Shown: positions 9,296 through 18,434 of the stretch, one piece after another
Position numbering within the stretch: the stretch's first letter is position 1
Layout of the letters: the number at the start of each line of letters is the position of its first letter
Assembly: GCA_019359035.1 (NCBI GenBank)
Contig: JAHHIC010000053.1
Span: 186,001 to 250,000, forward strand
Direction of reading: 5' to 3'
DNA: 64,000 bases
From: Scytonematopsis contorta HA4267-MV1
GTDB taxonomy: Bacteria > Cyanobacteriota > Cyanobacteriia > Cyanobacteriales > Nostocaceae
The notes under the pieces: generated by a model
Told to the model about the DNA's origin: nothing
What the model saw: the letters and a program-made list of their open reading frames with translations, nothing else
Databases searched by the model: none
Translations under genes and position numbers: made by a program

Positions 9296-9544
9296 TTAGT
9301 CATCATAAACTCGGCATTCAACAGCTTCTGGGTTGTCATCGCAATACTGCTCCAGAGATGTTTTGGGCTTCTCCTGTTTTTGGTGAGAAGCTTCAGCTTG
9401 CAATTCCTCTACTGCGTCCCAAGCTGCTGCACATTCAGCAGAATTCGCTCCAGATGCGTCACAAACAGTACGCGCATTTTCCAGTTCTTCTGCGATTGTT
9501 TCCTGGATTTTAGGCTGGGCTTTGTCTTTTGTGTTGTTAGACAT
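9296..9544 (-). CDS. cp12: CP12, Calvin-cycle redox regulator
   Basis: An 82-residue, largely disordered protein that in the dark bridges GAPDH and phosphoribulokinase into an inactive complex. Both redox cysteine pairs are present: C28/C38 and C68/C77. The PRK-contact motif AWDAVEELQAE lies at residues 41-51 and the C-terminal GAPDH-binding tail ECRVYDD at 76-82, so this is a complete canonical CP12. It is monocistronic as far as can be seen. Regulation of activity is by thioredoxin-dependent disulfide formation. Confidence 0.97.
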   Translation of the reverse strand: MSNNTKDKAQPKIQETIAEELENARTVCDASGANSAECAAAWDAVEELQAEASHQKQEKPKTSLEQYCDDNPEAVECRVYDD

Positions 9545-9940
9545 GGCTTTGTCGTTGTAATGTATTGTTAATTACAGTATAGGGAAATTTTCGAGCGAGA
9601 GTTTTATTTTGTACTATCGCTCATTTTTCTAGCAGATGACCTACTTAGGCCAATATACTCATCCTATCTATCAATAACTTATACAGCAAAGTTGAGTCGA
9701 ATCGCCACATCGACACTTTTCTTTTATATATTCGCGGAGTATTCACATTTTCTACCAAAGAATAATCCTACAATAGTATGTAATCTAATAAAAAATCTTT
9801 AACCCTCAGTTCCCTCAGATTCTGAGCATGTAATTGCGGGCAAATTCACGAGCATCCTAATTATATTTTTATTAGGACGCTATTTGTATCGAAATAAAAA
9901 AACAAACTTTTAAACCGACATAGCAAAAAGTGTACCATTC
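9545..9940. other. divergent promoter region of cp12 and the FIST gene
   Basis: About 400 bp between divergent genes with no ORF of interest and no recognised regulator site. A palindromic GCGAGAG...CTATCGCTC-like pair near 9595-9624 is weak. Nothing else is seen. Confidence 0.4.
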
Positions 9941-11149
9941 ATGTCAGACCAAATGCAGTGGGCTAATGCCCTATCAACCCGTCCTTCTTTGGAAGCTGCT
10001 ATAGCAGACGTTGTGCAGCGAGCAACATCATCATTAACAGAAAGACCGGACTTAGGGATAGTCTTCATTTCGTCTGCTTTTACCAGCGAGTTTTCTCGAA
10101 TTTTACCGTTATTAGCAGAACGACTTTCTGTACCCGTTTTAATTGGCTGTAGTGGGGGTGGTGTCGTTGGCAAAAGCCAGTGGGGATTCACTCAAGAATT
10201 GGAAGCGGAGCCAGCATTAAGTTTGACTTTGGCTCATCTACCAGGGGTGGATATAAAGCCTCTTCATATAGTCGCGGAAGATTTACCAGATTTAGACAGT
10301 TCCCCTAATGCTTGGACGGATTTAATTGGTGTATCTCCTGCATCTTCACCCCAATTTATCTTGCTTTCCGGACAGTTTTCCTCTGGTATCAGTAATTTAT
10401 TACAGGGTTTAGACTTTGCTTACCCTGGTTCGGTAACCATCGGAGGACAAGCTAGTAGCGGTGTTGCTGGTGGCCGTATTGCGTTATTTTTAAACGACCG
10501 TTTACACCGGGAAGGAATTGTAGGCGTAGCTTTGAGTGGTAATATTGTTCTAGAAACCATTGTTTCTCAAGGATGTAGACCAATTGGTGAACCTTGTCAG
10601 GTAACAAAAGGCGAACGCAATATTATTCTAGAACTCGATGACAAAGTGCCTTTAGTATTGCTGAGAGATTTGATTGCTAATTCCAGCGAAGAAGACCGAG
10701 TTTTAGCGCAACGCTCTTTATTTGTCGGCTTAGCAATGGACGAATTTAAGCAGGATTTACAGCCAGGAGATTTTTTAATTAGAAATATTTTAGGTGTAGA
10801 CCCAAACGCAGGAGCAATCGCAATTGGGGATTTAGTTCGTCCTGGACAGCGCTTGCAATTCCACTTGCGTGATGCTCAAGCTTCTGCTCAAGATTTAGAA
10901 TTATTACTACAGCGTTATCAAGACCAACATTCTACAGGAACTTATCCCGTTGGAGCCTTAATGTTTTCTTGTTTAGGACGTGGGGAAGGACTTTACGGCA
11001 AACCCAATTTTGACTCTGGATTATTTAAAAGCTACCTCAAAGATGTCCCCCTAGGAGGCTTTTTCTGTGGTGGTGAAATTGGTCCGGTGGGTGGAAATAC
11101 TTTCCTTCACGGTTACACCTCCGTATTTGGTATTTGTAGGCAACCGTAG
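9941..11149 (+). CDS. FIST N/C-domain small-ligand sensory protein
   Basis: A 402-residue soluble protein. Residues about 30-215 fit FIST_N (LGIVFISSAFTSEF, LIGCSGGGVVG, TIGGQASSGVAGG) and about 220-390 FIST_C (SLFVGLAMDE, GDFLIRNILGVDP, GALMFSCLGRGEGLYGKPN). FIST domains are predicted to bind small ligands such as amino acids and signal to kinases or chemotaxis proteins; their ligand here is unknown. No effector domain is fused, and no kinase gene is adjacent. A heptamer repeat begins immediately after the stop codon. Confidence 0.85.
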   Translation: MSDQMQWANALSTRPSLEAAIADVVQRATSSLTERPDLGIVFISSAFTSEFSRILPLLAERLSVPVLIGCSGGGVVGKSQWGFTQELEAEPALSLTLAHLPGVDIKPLHIVAEDLPDLDSSPNAWTDLIGVSPASSPQFILLSGQFSSGISNLLQGLDFAYPGSVTIGGQASSGVAGGRIALFLNDRLHREGIVGVALSGNIVLETIVSQGCRPIGEPCQVTKGERNIILELDDKVPLVLLRDLIANSSEEDRVLAQRSLFVGLAMDEFKQDLQPGDFLIRNILGVDPNAGAIAIGDLVRPGQRLQFHLRDAQASAQDLELLLQRYQDQHSTGTYPVGALMFSCLGRGEGLYGKPNFDSGLFKSYLKDVPLGGFFCGGEIGPVGGNTFLHGYTSVFGICRQP

Positions 11150-11203
11150 GGGGAATGGGGAATAGGGAATTCTTTCTACTCCCCACTCCCCACTCCCCAT
11201 CCC
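11150..11203. repeat. heptamer array filling the gap between two convergent genes
   Basis: GGGGAAT/TAGGGAA-type units pass through TTCTTTC into CTCCCCA units, all in 7-bp steps. The array begins at the FIST stop codon and ends 2 bp before the metallophosphoesterase stop codon, so the 56-bp gap is almost all repeat. Confidence 0.85.
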
Positions 11204-11205
11204 CC

Positions 11206-12306
11206 TCACAACAGTAAAGTCGCGTGGTTATCTATCAACGCTGGGTTGCCATTGGGTGAAAATGCCCCAAATTTTTTAAAGTAATCTTGTACTTGGCTTC
11301 CTAACTGTGGATAGTCTAATTCTGCATCCCCAGCTGCAATGCTAGCCCAAAAGTCTCGTAAGCTGGGGGCTAGTTTTTCCGCTTGCTGATTGGTTAAGCT
11401 TAATGGCGGTAAAGTCAGCAGCTTTACGACGAAAGGAAAACTGCGATCGCCCATCCATTTGTGTGAGTAAGCAGGTAAATTGGGGTAATCTGTGACTGAT
11501 TCTACACGGTGGGATAAAATCTGTAACCAATCTCGTTGGTAATTATCTCTTTGGAATTCTAATACGCGATAGGGATGAGGATAACTGACTAAAGAACCCG
11601 TAGTAATATCGTATACCCCTTCCGAACAGGCAACATCCTGAACGTGTAAATGTCCGGTAAATACTAACTTGACACCGTAGCGCTTAAGAATTTGCAACAA
11701 TAGGGGTGCATTTTCCAACATATAACGGTTTGCCATTGGGTGTTGCGATTGATTTGGTAAATGCTCAACTACGTTATGATGCACCATGACCAAAACTAAT
11801 TCATCTTTAATCTCAGCCAATACGGACTCTAACCAAATTAGCTGTTGAGTATCCATACGTCCCACTTGCTGTCCTTGGTCATCAAAGCTGTTAGAATTCA
11901 GAGCAATTAGCCTAACTCCGTGCATTAACTGGCAAGTGTAGTAGAGGTTATTAGTATTTTCGTATCCCACTTTTCTATAATAGCTAGGGAAATCACTGAA
12001 AGCTATTGATTGATTGTTTGCGTGTAAAACTGGTACATCATGATTCCCAGGAATTACATAAGTTGGAAAAGGTAGTTGTGCTAAACGTTTTTGTAACCAA
12101 CTATGATTATCTGGCTCTCCGTGCTGAGTTAAATCTCCAGGTATCAAAAGAAAATCTAAATCAAGTTGTGTTAAATGTTCTAATACACTATCCAAAGCAG
12201 GAATACTAACTTCTACCAGATGAAAACGGTTAGGATGATGCCAAATGGTATGGGGGAGCGCGATATGTAAATCGCTGGCTATAGCAAAACGAAAATTAAG
12301 ATTCAT
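11206..12306 (-). CDS. calcineurin-like metallophosphoesterase
   Basis: A 366-residue enzyme with the di-metal phosphoesterase motifs in order: SDLH (D12, H14), GDLTQ (57-61), GNHD (97-100), VHHNVV (about 175-180) and GHLHVQD (about 218-224). The spacing resembles the cAMP phosphodiesterase/3',5'-cyclic nucleotide phosphodiesterase-like class III family, but the substrate cannot be told from the sequence. The last 80 residues are a family-variable tail. It converges with the FIST gene and is divergent from trmB. Confidence 0.85.
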   Translation of the reverse strand: MNLNFRFAIASDLHIALPHTIWHHPNRFHLVEVSIPALDSVLEHLTQLDLDFLLIPGDLTQHGEPDNHSWLQKRLAQLPFPTYVIPGNHDVPVLHANNQSIAFSDFPSYYRKVGYENTNNLYYTCQLMHGVRLIALNSNSFDDQGQQVGRMDTQQLIWLESVLAEIKDELVLVMVHHNVVEHLPNQSQHPMANRYMLENAPLLLQILKRYGVKLVFTGHLHVQDVACSEGVYDITTGSLVSYPHPYRVLEFQRDNYQRDWLQILSHRVESVTDYPNLPAYSHKWMGDRSFPFVVKLLTLPPLSLTNQQAEKLAPSLRDFWASIAAGDAELDYPQLGSQVQDYFKKFGAFSPNGNPALIDNHATLLL

Positions 12307-12390
12307 GACATTAATAAATTTCTAAAAACCCATGAATACCAAGCTACCAGCTATATTAATTTATTGGGATCAGCTTTTAATGTAGGCTTA

Positions 12391-12430
12391 CGTCCCGCTC
12401 GCTTTTTGGTTGTAGCGTCCCGCTCGCTTT
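12391..12430. repeat. 15-bp direct repeat upstream of trmB
   Basis: CGTCCCGCTCGCTTT occurs at 12391-12405 and again at 12416-12430. The pair sits between the divergent metallophosphoesterase and trmB genes, 25 bp before the trmB Shine-Dalgarno. Confidence 0.7.
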
Positions 12431-12469
12431 GAAATAGCACGAGGTTACTTTTGTAAGGAGAATATATAA

Positions 12470-13111
12470 TTGGCTGCTGTTCGAGTCCGTCAACATGTAA
12501 ATCCGCTGTCTAACAAGTTCCAAGAACCTATAGAAACGGTAAATTGGGAAAAAGTTTACGCTAAGCCACAACAACCCCTACATCTAGATATTGGCTGCGC
12601 TAGGGGTCGGTTTGTCTTGGAAATGGCGCAAATAGAGCCGAATTGGAATTTTATTGGCTTGGAGATTCGTAAACCCCTAGTGGAGGAAGCGAATAAGTTA
12701 CGCGCTGAATTGGGGTTAACAAATCTTAATTATATTTTTTGTAATGTTAATAATTATTTGAGTTCAGTCTTATCAAATCTTCCCCCAGGAATTTTGCAAC
12801 GGGTGACTATTCAATTTCCTGACCCTTGGTTCAAAAATCGCCACGCAAAACGACGCATGGTACAACCAGAATTAGTGGCTGAATTGGCTAATATTCTTGT
12901 TCCAGGAGGGATTGTATTTTTACAGTCAGATTTAGAATTTGTAGCGCAAGAAATGTGCGACCGATTTTCAGAAAACTCAAATTTTATCAGACAAGGTTCG
13001 GGTGAGTGGATACCAAAAAATCCTTTATCAGTTCCGACGGAAAGAGAAACTTCAACGGAAAATAGAGGACAACCTGTGTATCGCGCAATATTTGAAAAAG
13101 TCGCAAGTTAG
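12470..13111 (+). CDS. trmB: tRNA (guanine46-N7)-methyltransferase
   Basis: A 213-residue SAM-dependent enzyme that forms m7G46 in tRNA variable loops. It has the SAM motif LDIGCARGRF (39-48), the TrmB signature IQFPDPWFKNRHAKRR (about 128-143) and the C-terminal TSTENRGQPVYRAIFE. The start is TTG at 12470, supported by AAGGAG at 12455-12460 with 9 nt spacing; the first in-frame ATG lies well inside the conserved core. It reads away from the metallophosphoesterase gene and converges with the REC-kinase gene. Confidence 0.93.
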   Translation: MAAVRVRQHVNPLSNKFQEPIETVNWEKVYAKPQQPLHLDIGCARGRFVLEMAQIEPNWNFIGLEIRKPLVEEANKLRAELGLTNLNYIFCNVNNYLSSVLSNLPPGILQRVTIQFPDPWFKNRHAKRRMVQPELVAELANILVPGGIVFLQSDLEFVAQEMCDRFSENSNFIRQGSGEWIPKNPLSVPTERETSTENRGQPVYRAIFEKVAS

Positions 13112-13152
13112 ACCATATTGTTGGGAATATTTGTTCTAGGAACAGCAATTTA

Positions 13153-14328
13153 TTATCCAATTAAAGGTAATACCACTGTAAAAGTCGCACCCGCACCAAC
13201 TTGACTGCTGACAGAAATTTCACCCCCATATGCATCAACGCACTTTTTGACAATCGATAACCCTAAGCCAGTACCAGGGATTTTACCAACATTGCTAGCG
13301 CGATGAAAAGCGTCAAAAAGTTGTGCTTGGTCTTCTGGGGGAATACCAATACCTTGGTCTTTGATTTTAAATATGACAGAACTATCTTGATATATTAATT
13401 CAAAAATAATATTGCTATTATCAGGTGAATACTTAATAGCATTATTAAGTAAATTACTTAAAATATGCCGTAATGAAATTTCATCCCATAAAGACTCTTC
13501 TGATTTACCTTGAATAGTAAAAATAACTGTAATACCTTTTTCATTTGTAGCTAGCTTAGCATCTTCTATTAACTGACTACAAAACACACCTAAATCTAAA
13601 GGTACAAGCTGAAACTGAAGTTTACCAGAGTCCGCTTTCCCAATAAAAGAGGCTTCATCTAACAGTAACACCATATTTTTGACTGCTGTTGCAATCAATT
13701 GATAATGGGCTGTTTTTTTTTCTATAGGTAATTTTTCGTCACTATTTTTTAGCAATCCAGCAGCAAGTAAAATAGCATTTAAAGGATTGCGAATATCATG
13801 AGAGAGTATTGAGACAAATTCTGATTTGAATTGATTGATTTCTTTTGCCTTTACTAAATCAGCCGTTTGTTCTTGCACGCGATTTTGTAAAGCTTCATTA
13901 ACTGTCCTTAATGATTCTAAATTGTGCTTGCGCTCGATAGCATAACGCATTGAGCGCATCAATGTTTCTAAATTCACTTGACGTTTTACAAGATAATCTT
14001 GCGCTCCTTGACGCACTGCTTCTATAGCGAGCTTTTCGTCATTAGTATTAGTTAAAACTACAATAGGAAGGCTAGGAGCGAGACTTATCAAAGGTGGTAA
14101 GGATGCTAATCCTTGACTGTCGGGTAAAGTCAAGTCTAATAAGATGACATCAAATTCACATGAATTGACAGCGCAATGACGAATTTCTTCCAGAGCTTCT
14201 CCCAGCCGTTTTACATGAATTAAAGTAAACTCATCACATTCGGCTTGCTTAAGAAACTCTTGTAACAGCCTAGCTTCTGCCAAACTATCTTCAATTAATA
14301 ATATTTTGACTGTGCTTATAGCCATCAT
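13153..14328 (-). CDS. response regulator-histidine kinase hybrid (REC-HisKA-HATPase)
   Basis: A 391-residue soluble protein. An N-terminal receiver (about 7-130) has phospho-acceptor D65 in LLDLTLPD and a TN-K pair. A coiled linker follows, then a HisKA H-box FVSILSHDIRNPLNAI at about 172-187, then the HATPase domain with NAIKYSPDN, DQGIGIPPEDQ and GTGLGLSIVKK. It lacks membrane segments and takes its input through the receiver. It lies 26 bp after the rcp-type regulator and is the third gene of the phytochrome operon, so the light signal may pass from CphA via the regulator or directly to this receiver. That route is inference. Confidence 0.9.
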   Translation of the reverse strand: MMAISTVKILLIEDSLAEARLLQEFLKQAECDEFTLIHVKRLGEALEEIRHCAVNSCEFDVILLDLTLPDSQGLASLPPLISLAPSLPIVVLTNTNDEKLAIEAVRQGAQDYLVKRQVNLETLMRSMRYAIERKHNLESLRTVNEALQNRVQEQTADLVKAKEINQFKSEFVSILSHDIRNPLNAILLAAGLLKNSDEKLPIEKKTAHYQLIATAVKNMVLLLDEASFIGKADSGKLQFQLVPLDLGVFCSQLIEDAKLATNEKGITVIFTIQGKSEESLWDEISLRHILSNLLNNAIKYSPDNSNIIFELIYQDSSVIFKIKDQGIGIPPEDQAQLFDAFHRASNVGKIPGTGLGLSIVKKCVDAYGGEISVSSQVGAGATFTVVLPLIG

Positions 14329-14354
14329 TTGCTTTCACCTTATTCCTTCTTCCA

Positions 14355-14801
14355 TCACACTTTTGGTAAGGTGACTGTTCCCAACCAAAATTCCTCTATT
14401 CCTTTGACAATTTTGAACAGTTCGCTCAGGTTGCGGGATTTGGTGATGTAACAATTAACATGCAAGTCGTAGCTGTGATGAATGTCATCTTCATTCCTAG
14501 AAGTTGTCAAAACAACAACAGGAATACGTTTAAGCTTTGGGTCAGTTTTAATTTCTGCTAACACTTCGCGACCATCTTTTTTGGGTAAGTTTAAATCCAA
14601 TAAAATCAAGTCAGGAAGTGTTGCATCTACATACTCACCCTGTTGCTGCAAATAAGCCATCGCGTCCATACCATCTCTAACGGTGATAATTTGGTACGGA
14701 ACAGGACTATCTTTTAAAGCTTCTTGAATTAAACGAATATCAGCTTTATTGTCTTCCACCAAAAAGATGGTTTTGGGCTTTGTGTCCGTTTCTGCGCTCA
14801 C
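14355..14801 (-). CDS. rcpA: Rcp1-type response regulator of phytochrome
   Basis: A single-domain CheY-like receiver of 148 residues, phospho-acceptor D69 (LILLDLNLPKKDG). Length and sequence fit the Rcp1/RcpA group that takes phosphate from Cph1-type phytochromes. I chose the GTG at 14801 because GGAGGAAGG lies 5 nt upstream of it, inside the end of cphA; the longer ORF up to 14843 has no such site. The gene overlaps cphA by 56 bp in another frame, so translational coupling is likely. Confidence 0.93.
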   Translation of the reverse strand: MSAETDTKPKTIFLVEDNKADIRLIQEALKDSPVPYQIITVRDGMDAMAYLQQQGEYVDATLPDLILLDLNLPKKDGREVLAEIKTDPKLKRIPVVVLTTSRNEDDIHHSYDLHVNCYITKSRNLSELFKIVKGIEEFWLGTVTLPKV

Positions 14802-17052
14802 GTTCCCTTCCTCCAAGCGGAATTGTAAAATAGAAAGTTGCACCTTCGCCCAATTCTGATTCTACCCAAATACGACCTCGATGGCACTCGATAATTTTTT
14901 TACAAATTGCTAGTCCCATACCAGTACCTTGGTATTCATCTCTTGTATGTAGACGTTGGAAAATCACGAAAATCCGCTCGCTAAAACGTGGGTCTAGACC
15001 AATTCCATTATCTTTAACTGAAAATAGCCAATTATCATCAAGTTGAGAAGCGCTCAAATGAATTTCTGGTGGTTTGTCACTGCGGAATTTAATAGCGTTA
15101 GCAATCAAATTTTGGAACAATTGCATTAATTGCGTTTTATCAGCCATTACTGTTGGTAATGGGTCTTGGGTAATTACTGCACCACTTTCGGCAATACTTA
15201 AGCGCAAATTACTCAAAGCTTTCTGTAAAGGTGTTTCTACATCAGTAATTTTAAATTCTACCGCTTGCATGTCCACCTTCGAATATGCCAAAACGTCATC
15301 TATTAGAGTTTGCATTAAGCTTACTCCTTGTACTGCGTAGCTGATGAAATCTTTTGCATCTTCATCCAGCTTGCTGTTATAGCGCATTTCTAACAATTGC
15401 ACATAGTTTGCGACTTGATTCAGAGGTTCTTGCAAATCATGGGAAGCGACGTAGGCAAATTTTTTCAGTTCAGAGTTGGAAAGTTCTAAATCATGAGCTA
15501 ATTGTGCTAACTCATCAGCTTGACGCAGAACAATATTAACAATCGCTTTTCTTAACTCTAGTGCTGCTTTAATTTCGACGTTTTTCCAAGGTAAAGACTT
15601 AAGGCTGACAGTTTCTTTCCAAAGTTCAAATGATTTTCGGGGACAAAGACGCAAATTTCCTTCCGATTCATTGACTTCAAATGCTTTGTTTGGGTCACCT
15701 CCCCAATTCACTGTTTGAATAACTTCGGGTCGGAACCACAATACATAATTACGCTTAGATATGGGAATTGCTAACATTCCACTAGCGACATTCTTAAAAC
15801 GTTCCGCACCACTATAAATTAACGGCAAAGAATCAGTATAAAAAACTTCTTCTTCAACATTATTTCTTAGCCATTGAATTAAAACATTCAGGTCTTCTTC
15901 GTTAGGTGTTTCTCCAATTAATGTATATCTTCCACTTACGCAAATAGCTGCACCAGAAGCATTAGTTAAATCTAAAAGATTTGGTTCATGTTTAACTAAG
16001 CCATCAATAAAGTTTTCCTCTTGGGAAATATATTCAAGCAAAGTTGATTGAATATGAGCTAATTTCATCCGGTAATCGTAATCTTCGGTTTCTTCTCTGG
16101 CAGAAATTTCTGAAAAGATTACTCGTCCCATAAATTCGCAAGCCTTACGTAATTCATAAGGAACAAATTTAGGTGATTCATGATGACAAGCAATTAATCC
16201 CCAAAGTTTTTGGTCTTTAATTAAAGAAATAGTTAACGAAGCACCAACTCCCATATTATGTAAATATTCTATATGGCAAGCTGAAGCGCTCCTGAGAGTC
16301 GAATTAGTTAAATCCAGAGGACGCTGACTAATCGGATTTTGAGCAGGTACAACTTTTACAGGTTCCGAATGTGTATCCGGTATTAATCTAATCCAATTAG
16401 AACAGAATAATTTTCTTGCTGGTTTGGGAATATCTGACTCTGGGTAATGTAAACCTAAATAAGCTTCTTGAGATTCTAGCTTTTCTTCCGCAATCACCGA
16501 GCCATGTCCATCTTCGTCAAACTTATATAGCATTACTCGGTCAAATCCTGTGATTTTCCTCACTTCTCGCACAATGATTTGACAAAAATCACGAAGGTTT
16601 ACTGTTTCTTGTAGTTCGTTTATCGAAGCTCTAACTAAGTGATAAAAACTTAGAAATGGAATATTTTCTTGAGAAATAGCAGGCTCTAGTTCCAGAATTA
16701 AGAATCCTTCCGAATTCCGGTGAAAAACAGCATCAAAGATAATATAATCATCGCCTTTTAGTCTTACCCAAACTTTTGTTGGGTTTATAAAATCTAAATT
16801 TTCACTCCTTATTACATCTTTTAGTCTACCAATTTGAAAAGAATCTATAAATTCTTCCAATGGTTTTTGCAGCATTTGTTCAGCAGGAATTCCGAAAAGT
16901 GTAGATACATTGCTGCTGATTTGTAAGATTTCTAATTCTGGTTCTTTTAAAACAATAAGTATTCCATGTGACTGAACTTGACTTGATATATGAATCGGAG
17001 CTTCTTTTAATCGAGTCACATTCACGTTTTGTATGTCTATATTAATTGCCAC
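14746..17052 (-). CDS. cphA: cyanobacterial phytochrome histidine kinase
   Basis: A red/far-red photoreceptor kinase of 768 residues, PAS-GAF-PHY-HisKA-HATPase. The GAF domain has the bilin-attachment cysteine C259 followed by H260 (SACH) and the D207-I-P motif (SDIPKPARKLF); the PHY tongue has PRKSF at 471-475; the phospho-acceptor is H538 in YVASHDLQEP. These positions coincide with Synechocystis Cph1 numbering as I recall it. The GAF cysteine implies phycocyanobilin, making this a CphA rather than a CphB type. The kinase core ends with NAIKF, DNGIGLDP and GTGMGLAICK. It is the first gene of a three-gene operon. Confidence 0.96.
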   Translation of the reverse strand: MAINIDIQNVNVTRLKEAPIHISSQVQSHGILIVLKEPELEILQISSNVSTLFGIPAEQMLQKPLEEFIDSFQIGRLKDVIRSENLDFINPTKVWVRLKGDDYIIFDAVFHRNSEGFLILELEPAISQENIPFLSFYHLVRASINELQETVNLRDFCQIIVREVRKITGFDRVMLYKFDEDGHGSVIAEEKLESQEAYLGLHYPESDIPKPARKLFCSNWIRLIPDTHSEPVKVVPAQNPISQRPLDLTNSTLRSASACHIEYLHNMGVGASLTISLIKDQKLWGLIACHHESPKFVPYELRKACEFMGRVIFSEISAREETEDYDYRMKLAHIQSTLLEYISQEENFIDGLVKHEPNLLDLTNASGAAICVSGRYTLIGETPNEEDLNVLIQWLRNNVEEEVFYTDSLPLIYSGAERFKNVASGMLAIPISKRNYVLWFRPEVIQTVNWGGDPNKAFEVNESEGNLRLCPRKSFELWKETVSLKSLPWKNVEIKAALELRKAIVNIVLRQADELAQLAHDLELSNSELKKFAYVASHDLQEPLNQVANYVQLLEMRYNSKLDEDAKDFISYAVQGVSLMQTLIDDVLAYSKVDMQAVEFKITDVETPLQKALSNLRLSIAESGAVITQDPLPTVMADKTQLMQLFQNLIANAIKFRSDKPPEIHLSASQLDDNWLFSVKDNGIGLDPRFSERIFVIFQRLHTRDEYQGTGMGLAICKKIIECHRGRIWVESELGEGATFYFTIPLGGRERERRNGHKAQNHLFGGRQ

Positions 17053-17368
17053 TGTGATGACCTCTCTATTTGAAAAATATTACACTCAAAATCAATATTC
17101 TTTGGAAGGTTTCATTTTAAAATTACTTGTGATTTACCTTTTACAAGCAAAAGTTTTTACTTGTTCAAAAGCAAGTCTTTAACTATCTAAAGCTAATTTC
17201 TCTGCGATTCAAAGTGTAACAGAAGTAACATAAAAATGGTCATAATAAATGTGAATAATAAAATGATTAATATATTTTATGTATATTAATTTATGTAAAA
17301 AAGAATTGAATTTTAATACAAAAAGAAAATTTTTTATCGCTATCACTTGTTTATAAACGCAATTACAA

Positions 17369-17595
17369 AGGGAGCATCCCAAATGTGTAAATTTATATTC
17401 TTTTGTAGTGCGGGCTTCCAGCCCGCTTCTGGCTAATACCCTTTCACTTTAACTGTGAAACATATACACGATGTAGAGACCGAATTAATTCGTTCTCTAC
17501 GTAATCTATTTGTATCAGGCGTTTCGTGAAATGGTATAACAGGGAGCAAGATGCTCCCACTACAAACTTTTTTTCAAAATTGGGATGCTCCCATC
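17369..17595. repeat. mosaic of dispersed palindromic repeats
   Basis: Several repeat types lie side by side: GGGAGCATCCCAAAT (17370), a GCGGGCTTCCAGCCCGC hairpin (17410-17426), a 28-bp GTAGAGAC...CTCTAC near-palindrome with one mismatch (17473-17500), GGGAGCAAGATGCTCCC (17541-17557) and TTGGGATGCTCCC (17580-17592). A GGGAGCATTCCAATTTTG relative lies at 46362. This fills the 3' half of the 614-bp gap between cphA and the fasciclin gene; the 5' half (17053-17368) is AT-rich, holds the cphA promoter, and shows nothing I recognise. Confidence 0.7.
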
Positions 17596-17626
17596 AAAAA
17601 ACCCAGTTCACGGAAAACTGGGTTTA
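17596..17626 (-). terminator. intrinsic terminator of the fasciclin gene
   Basis: On the minus strand AAACCCAGTT pairs with AACTGGGTTT around a 7-nt loop, followed directly by a run of T (plus-strand AAAAA at 17596-17600). It lies about 40 bp after the stop codon. The stem, loop and U-run are what a Rho-independent terminator needs. Confidence 0.8.
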
Positions 17627-17666
17627 TAACTTTCTAAAATTTGTGTTGATACTTTTGTATTAAGGA

Positions 17667-18254
17667 CTACTTAATTTTTAAGCCAGGTGGTAAAAGTACC
17701 TTATCAATCACGTGAATCACACCATTACTAGCTTTTACGTCTGCTTGGATGACATTAGCTTTATTCACTGTTACTTTGCCGGACGTAACTTTCAAGCTAA
17801 CATTTCCACCTTCAACAGTCTTAACAGAACCAGGTTTGATGGCTGTAGATTCAACAGCACTAGGAACAACGTGGTAAGTTAGGACTTTTTGTAAAGCCTC
17901 CTTGTTTGCTGGTAGGAGCAGTTTCTCTAAAGTACCTTTTGGTAAAGCCGCAAATGCTTTATCGGTGGGTGCGAAAACTGTAAACGGACCGGTACCAGAT
18001 AGTGTTTCTGTTAATTCAGCAGCTTGGATAGCTGTGACCAAAGTCTTAAAATTGGGGCTAGATGATGCAACTTCAACAATCGTACCAGCTGCTGCGTCAG
18101 GTGCTTGACTTATAACCTGAGTGGCTTGTGTTGCTTTCGCAGCACCTTGTTGACAATTTTTAGCTATAGCCGGAACACTTACGAACACACTAACTGCTGC
18201 CAGAGCCAGACCTACAGTTTTACCTAATTTACTACGAGATGCAAGAGCTTTCAT
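17667..18254 (-). CDS. secreted fasciclin (FAS1) domain protein
   Basis: A signal peptide of about 32 residues (MKALASRSKLGK, then a hydrophobic stretch ending PAIA) precedes a low-complexity Ala/Thr/Gln linker and one FAS1 domain of about 130 residues. The domain has GPFTVFAPTDKAFAALP, LTYHVVPSAV and NGVIHVIDKVLLPP, the H1, YH and H2 landmarks. FAS1 proteins mediate cell-surface adhesion. I chose the ATG at 18254 because it gives a standard signal peptide after GGAG with 9 nt spacing; an ATG five codons earlier (18269) is also possible. A clear terminator follows. Confidence 0.9.
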   Translation of the reverse strand: MKALASRSKLGKTVGLALAAVSVFVSVPAIAKNCQQGAAKATQATQVISQAPDAAAGTIVEVASSSPNFKTLVTAIQAAELTETLSGTGPFTVFAPTDKAFAALPKGTLEKLLLPANKEALQKVLTYHVVPSAVESTAIKPGSVKTVEGGNVSLKVTSGKVTVNKANVIQADVKASNGVIHVIDKVLLPPGLKIK

Positions 18255-18392
18255 CAATGCGAACTCCATTACAATGTAAACTCCATCACATTTGTAAAGA
18301 AATGTTTATTTTTCTTTTCATTTCTTTACACTCTAGTAATTTAGCAGACATTTTATAATTTTGATAGTATTTGTCCGTAAAATTACGGAATT

Positions 18393-18434
18393 GGGGAATA
18401 GTGAGTGGGGAATGGGGAGTGGGGAGTGAAAATT
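18393..18434. repeat. heptamer array (GGGGAAT/GGGGAGT)
   Basis: Six consecutive 7-bp units, GGGGAAT, AGTGAGT, GGGGAAT, GGGGAGT, GGGGAGT and GAAAATT. The array ends at the stop codon of the PMT-type glycosyltransferase gene. Confidence 0.8.

Noticed and set aside
12479-12492. GTTCGAGTCC, a T-loop-like string suggesting a tRNA gene
   Set aside because: It lies in the trmB coding sequence and has no acceptor or anticodon stem around it.
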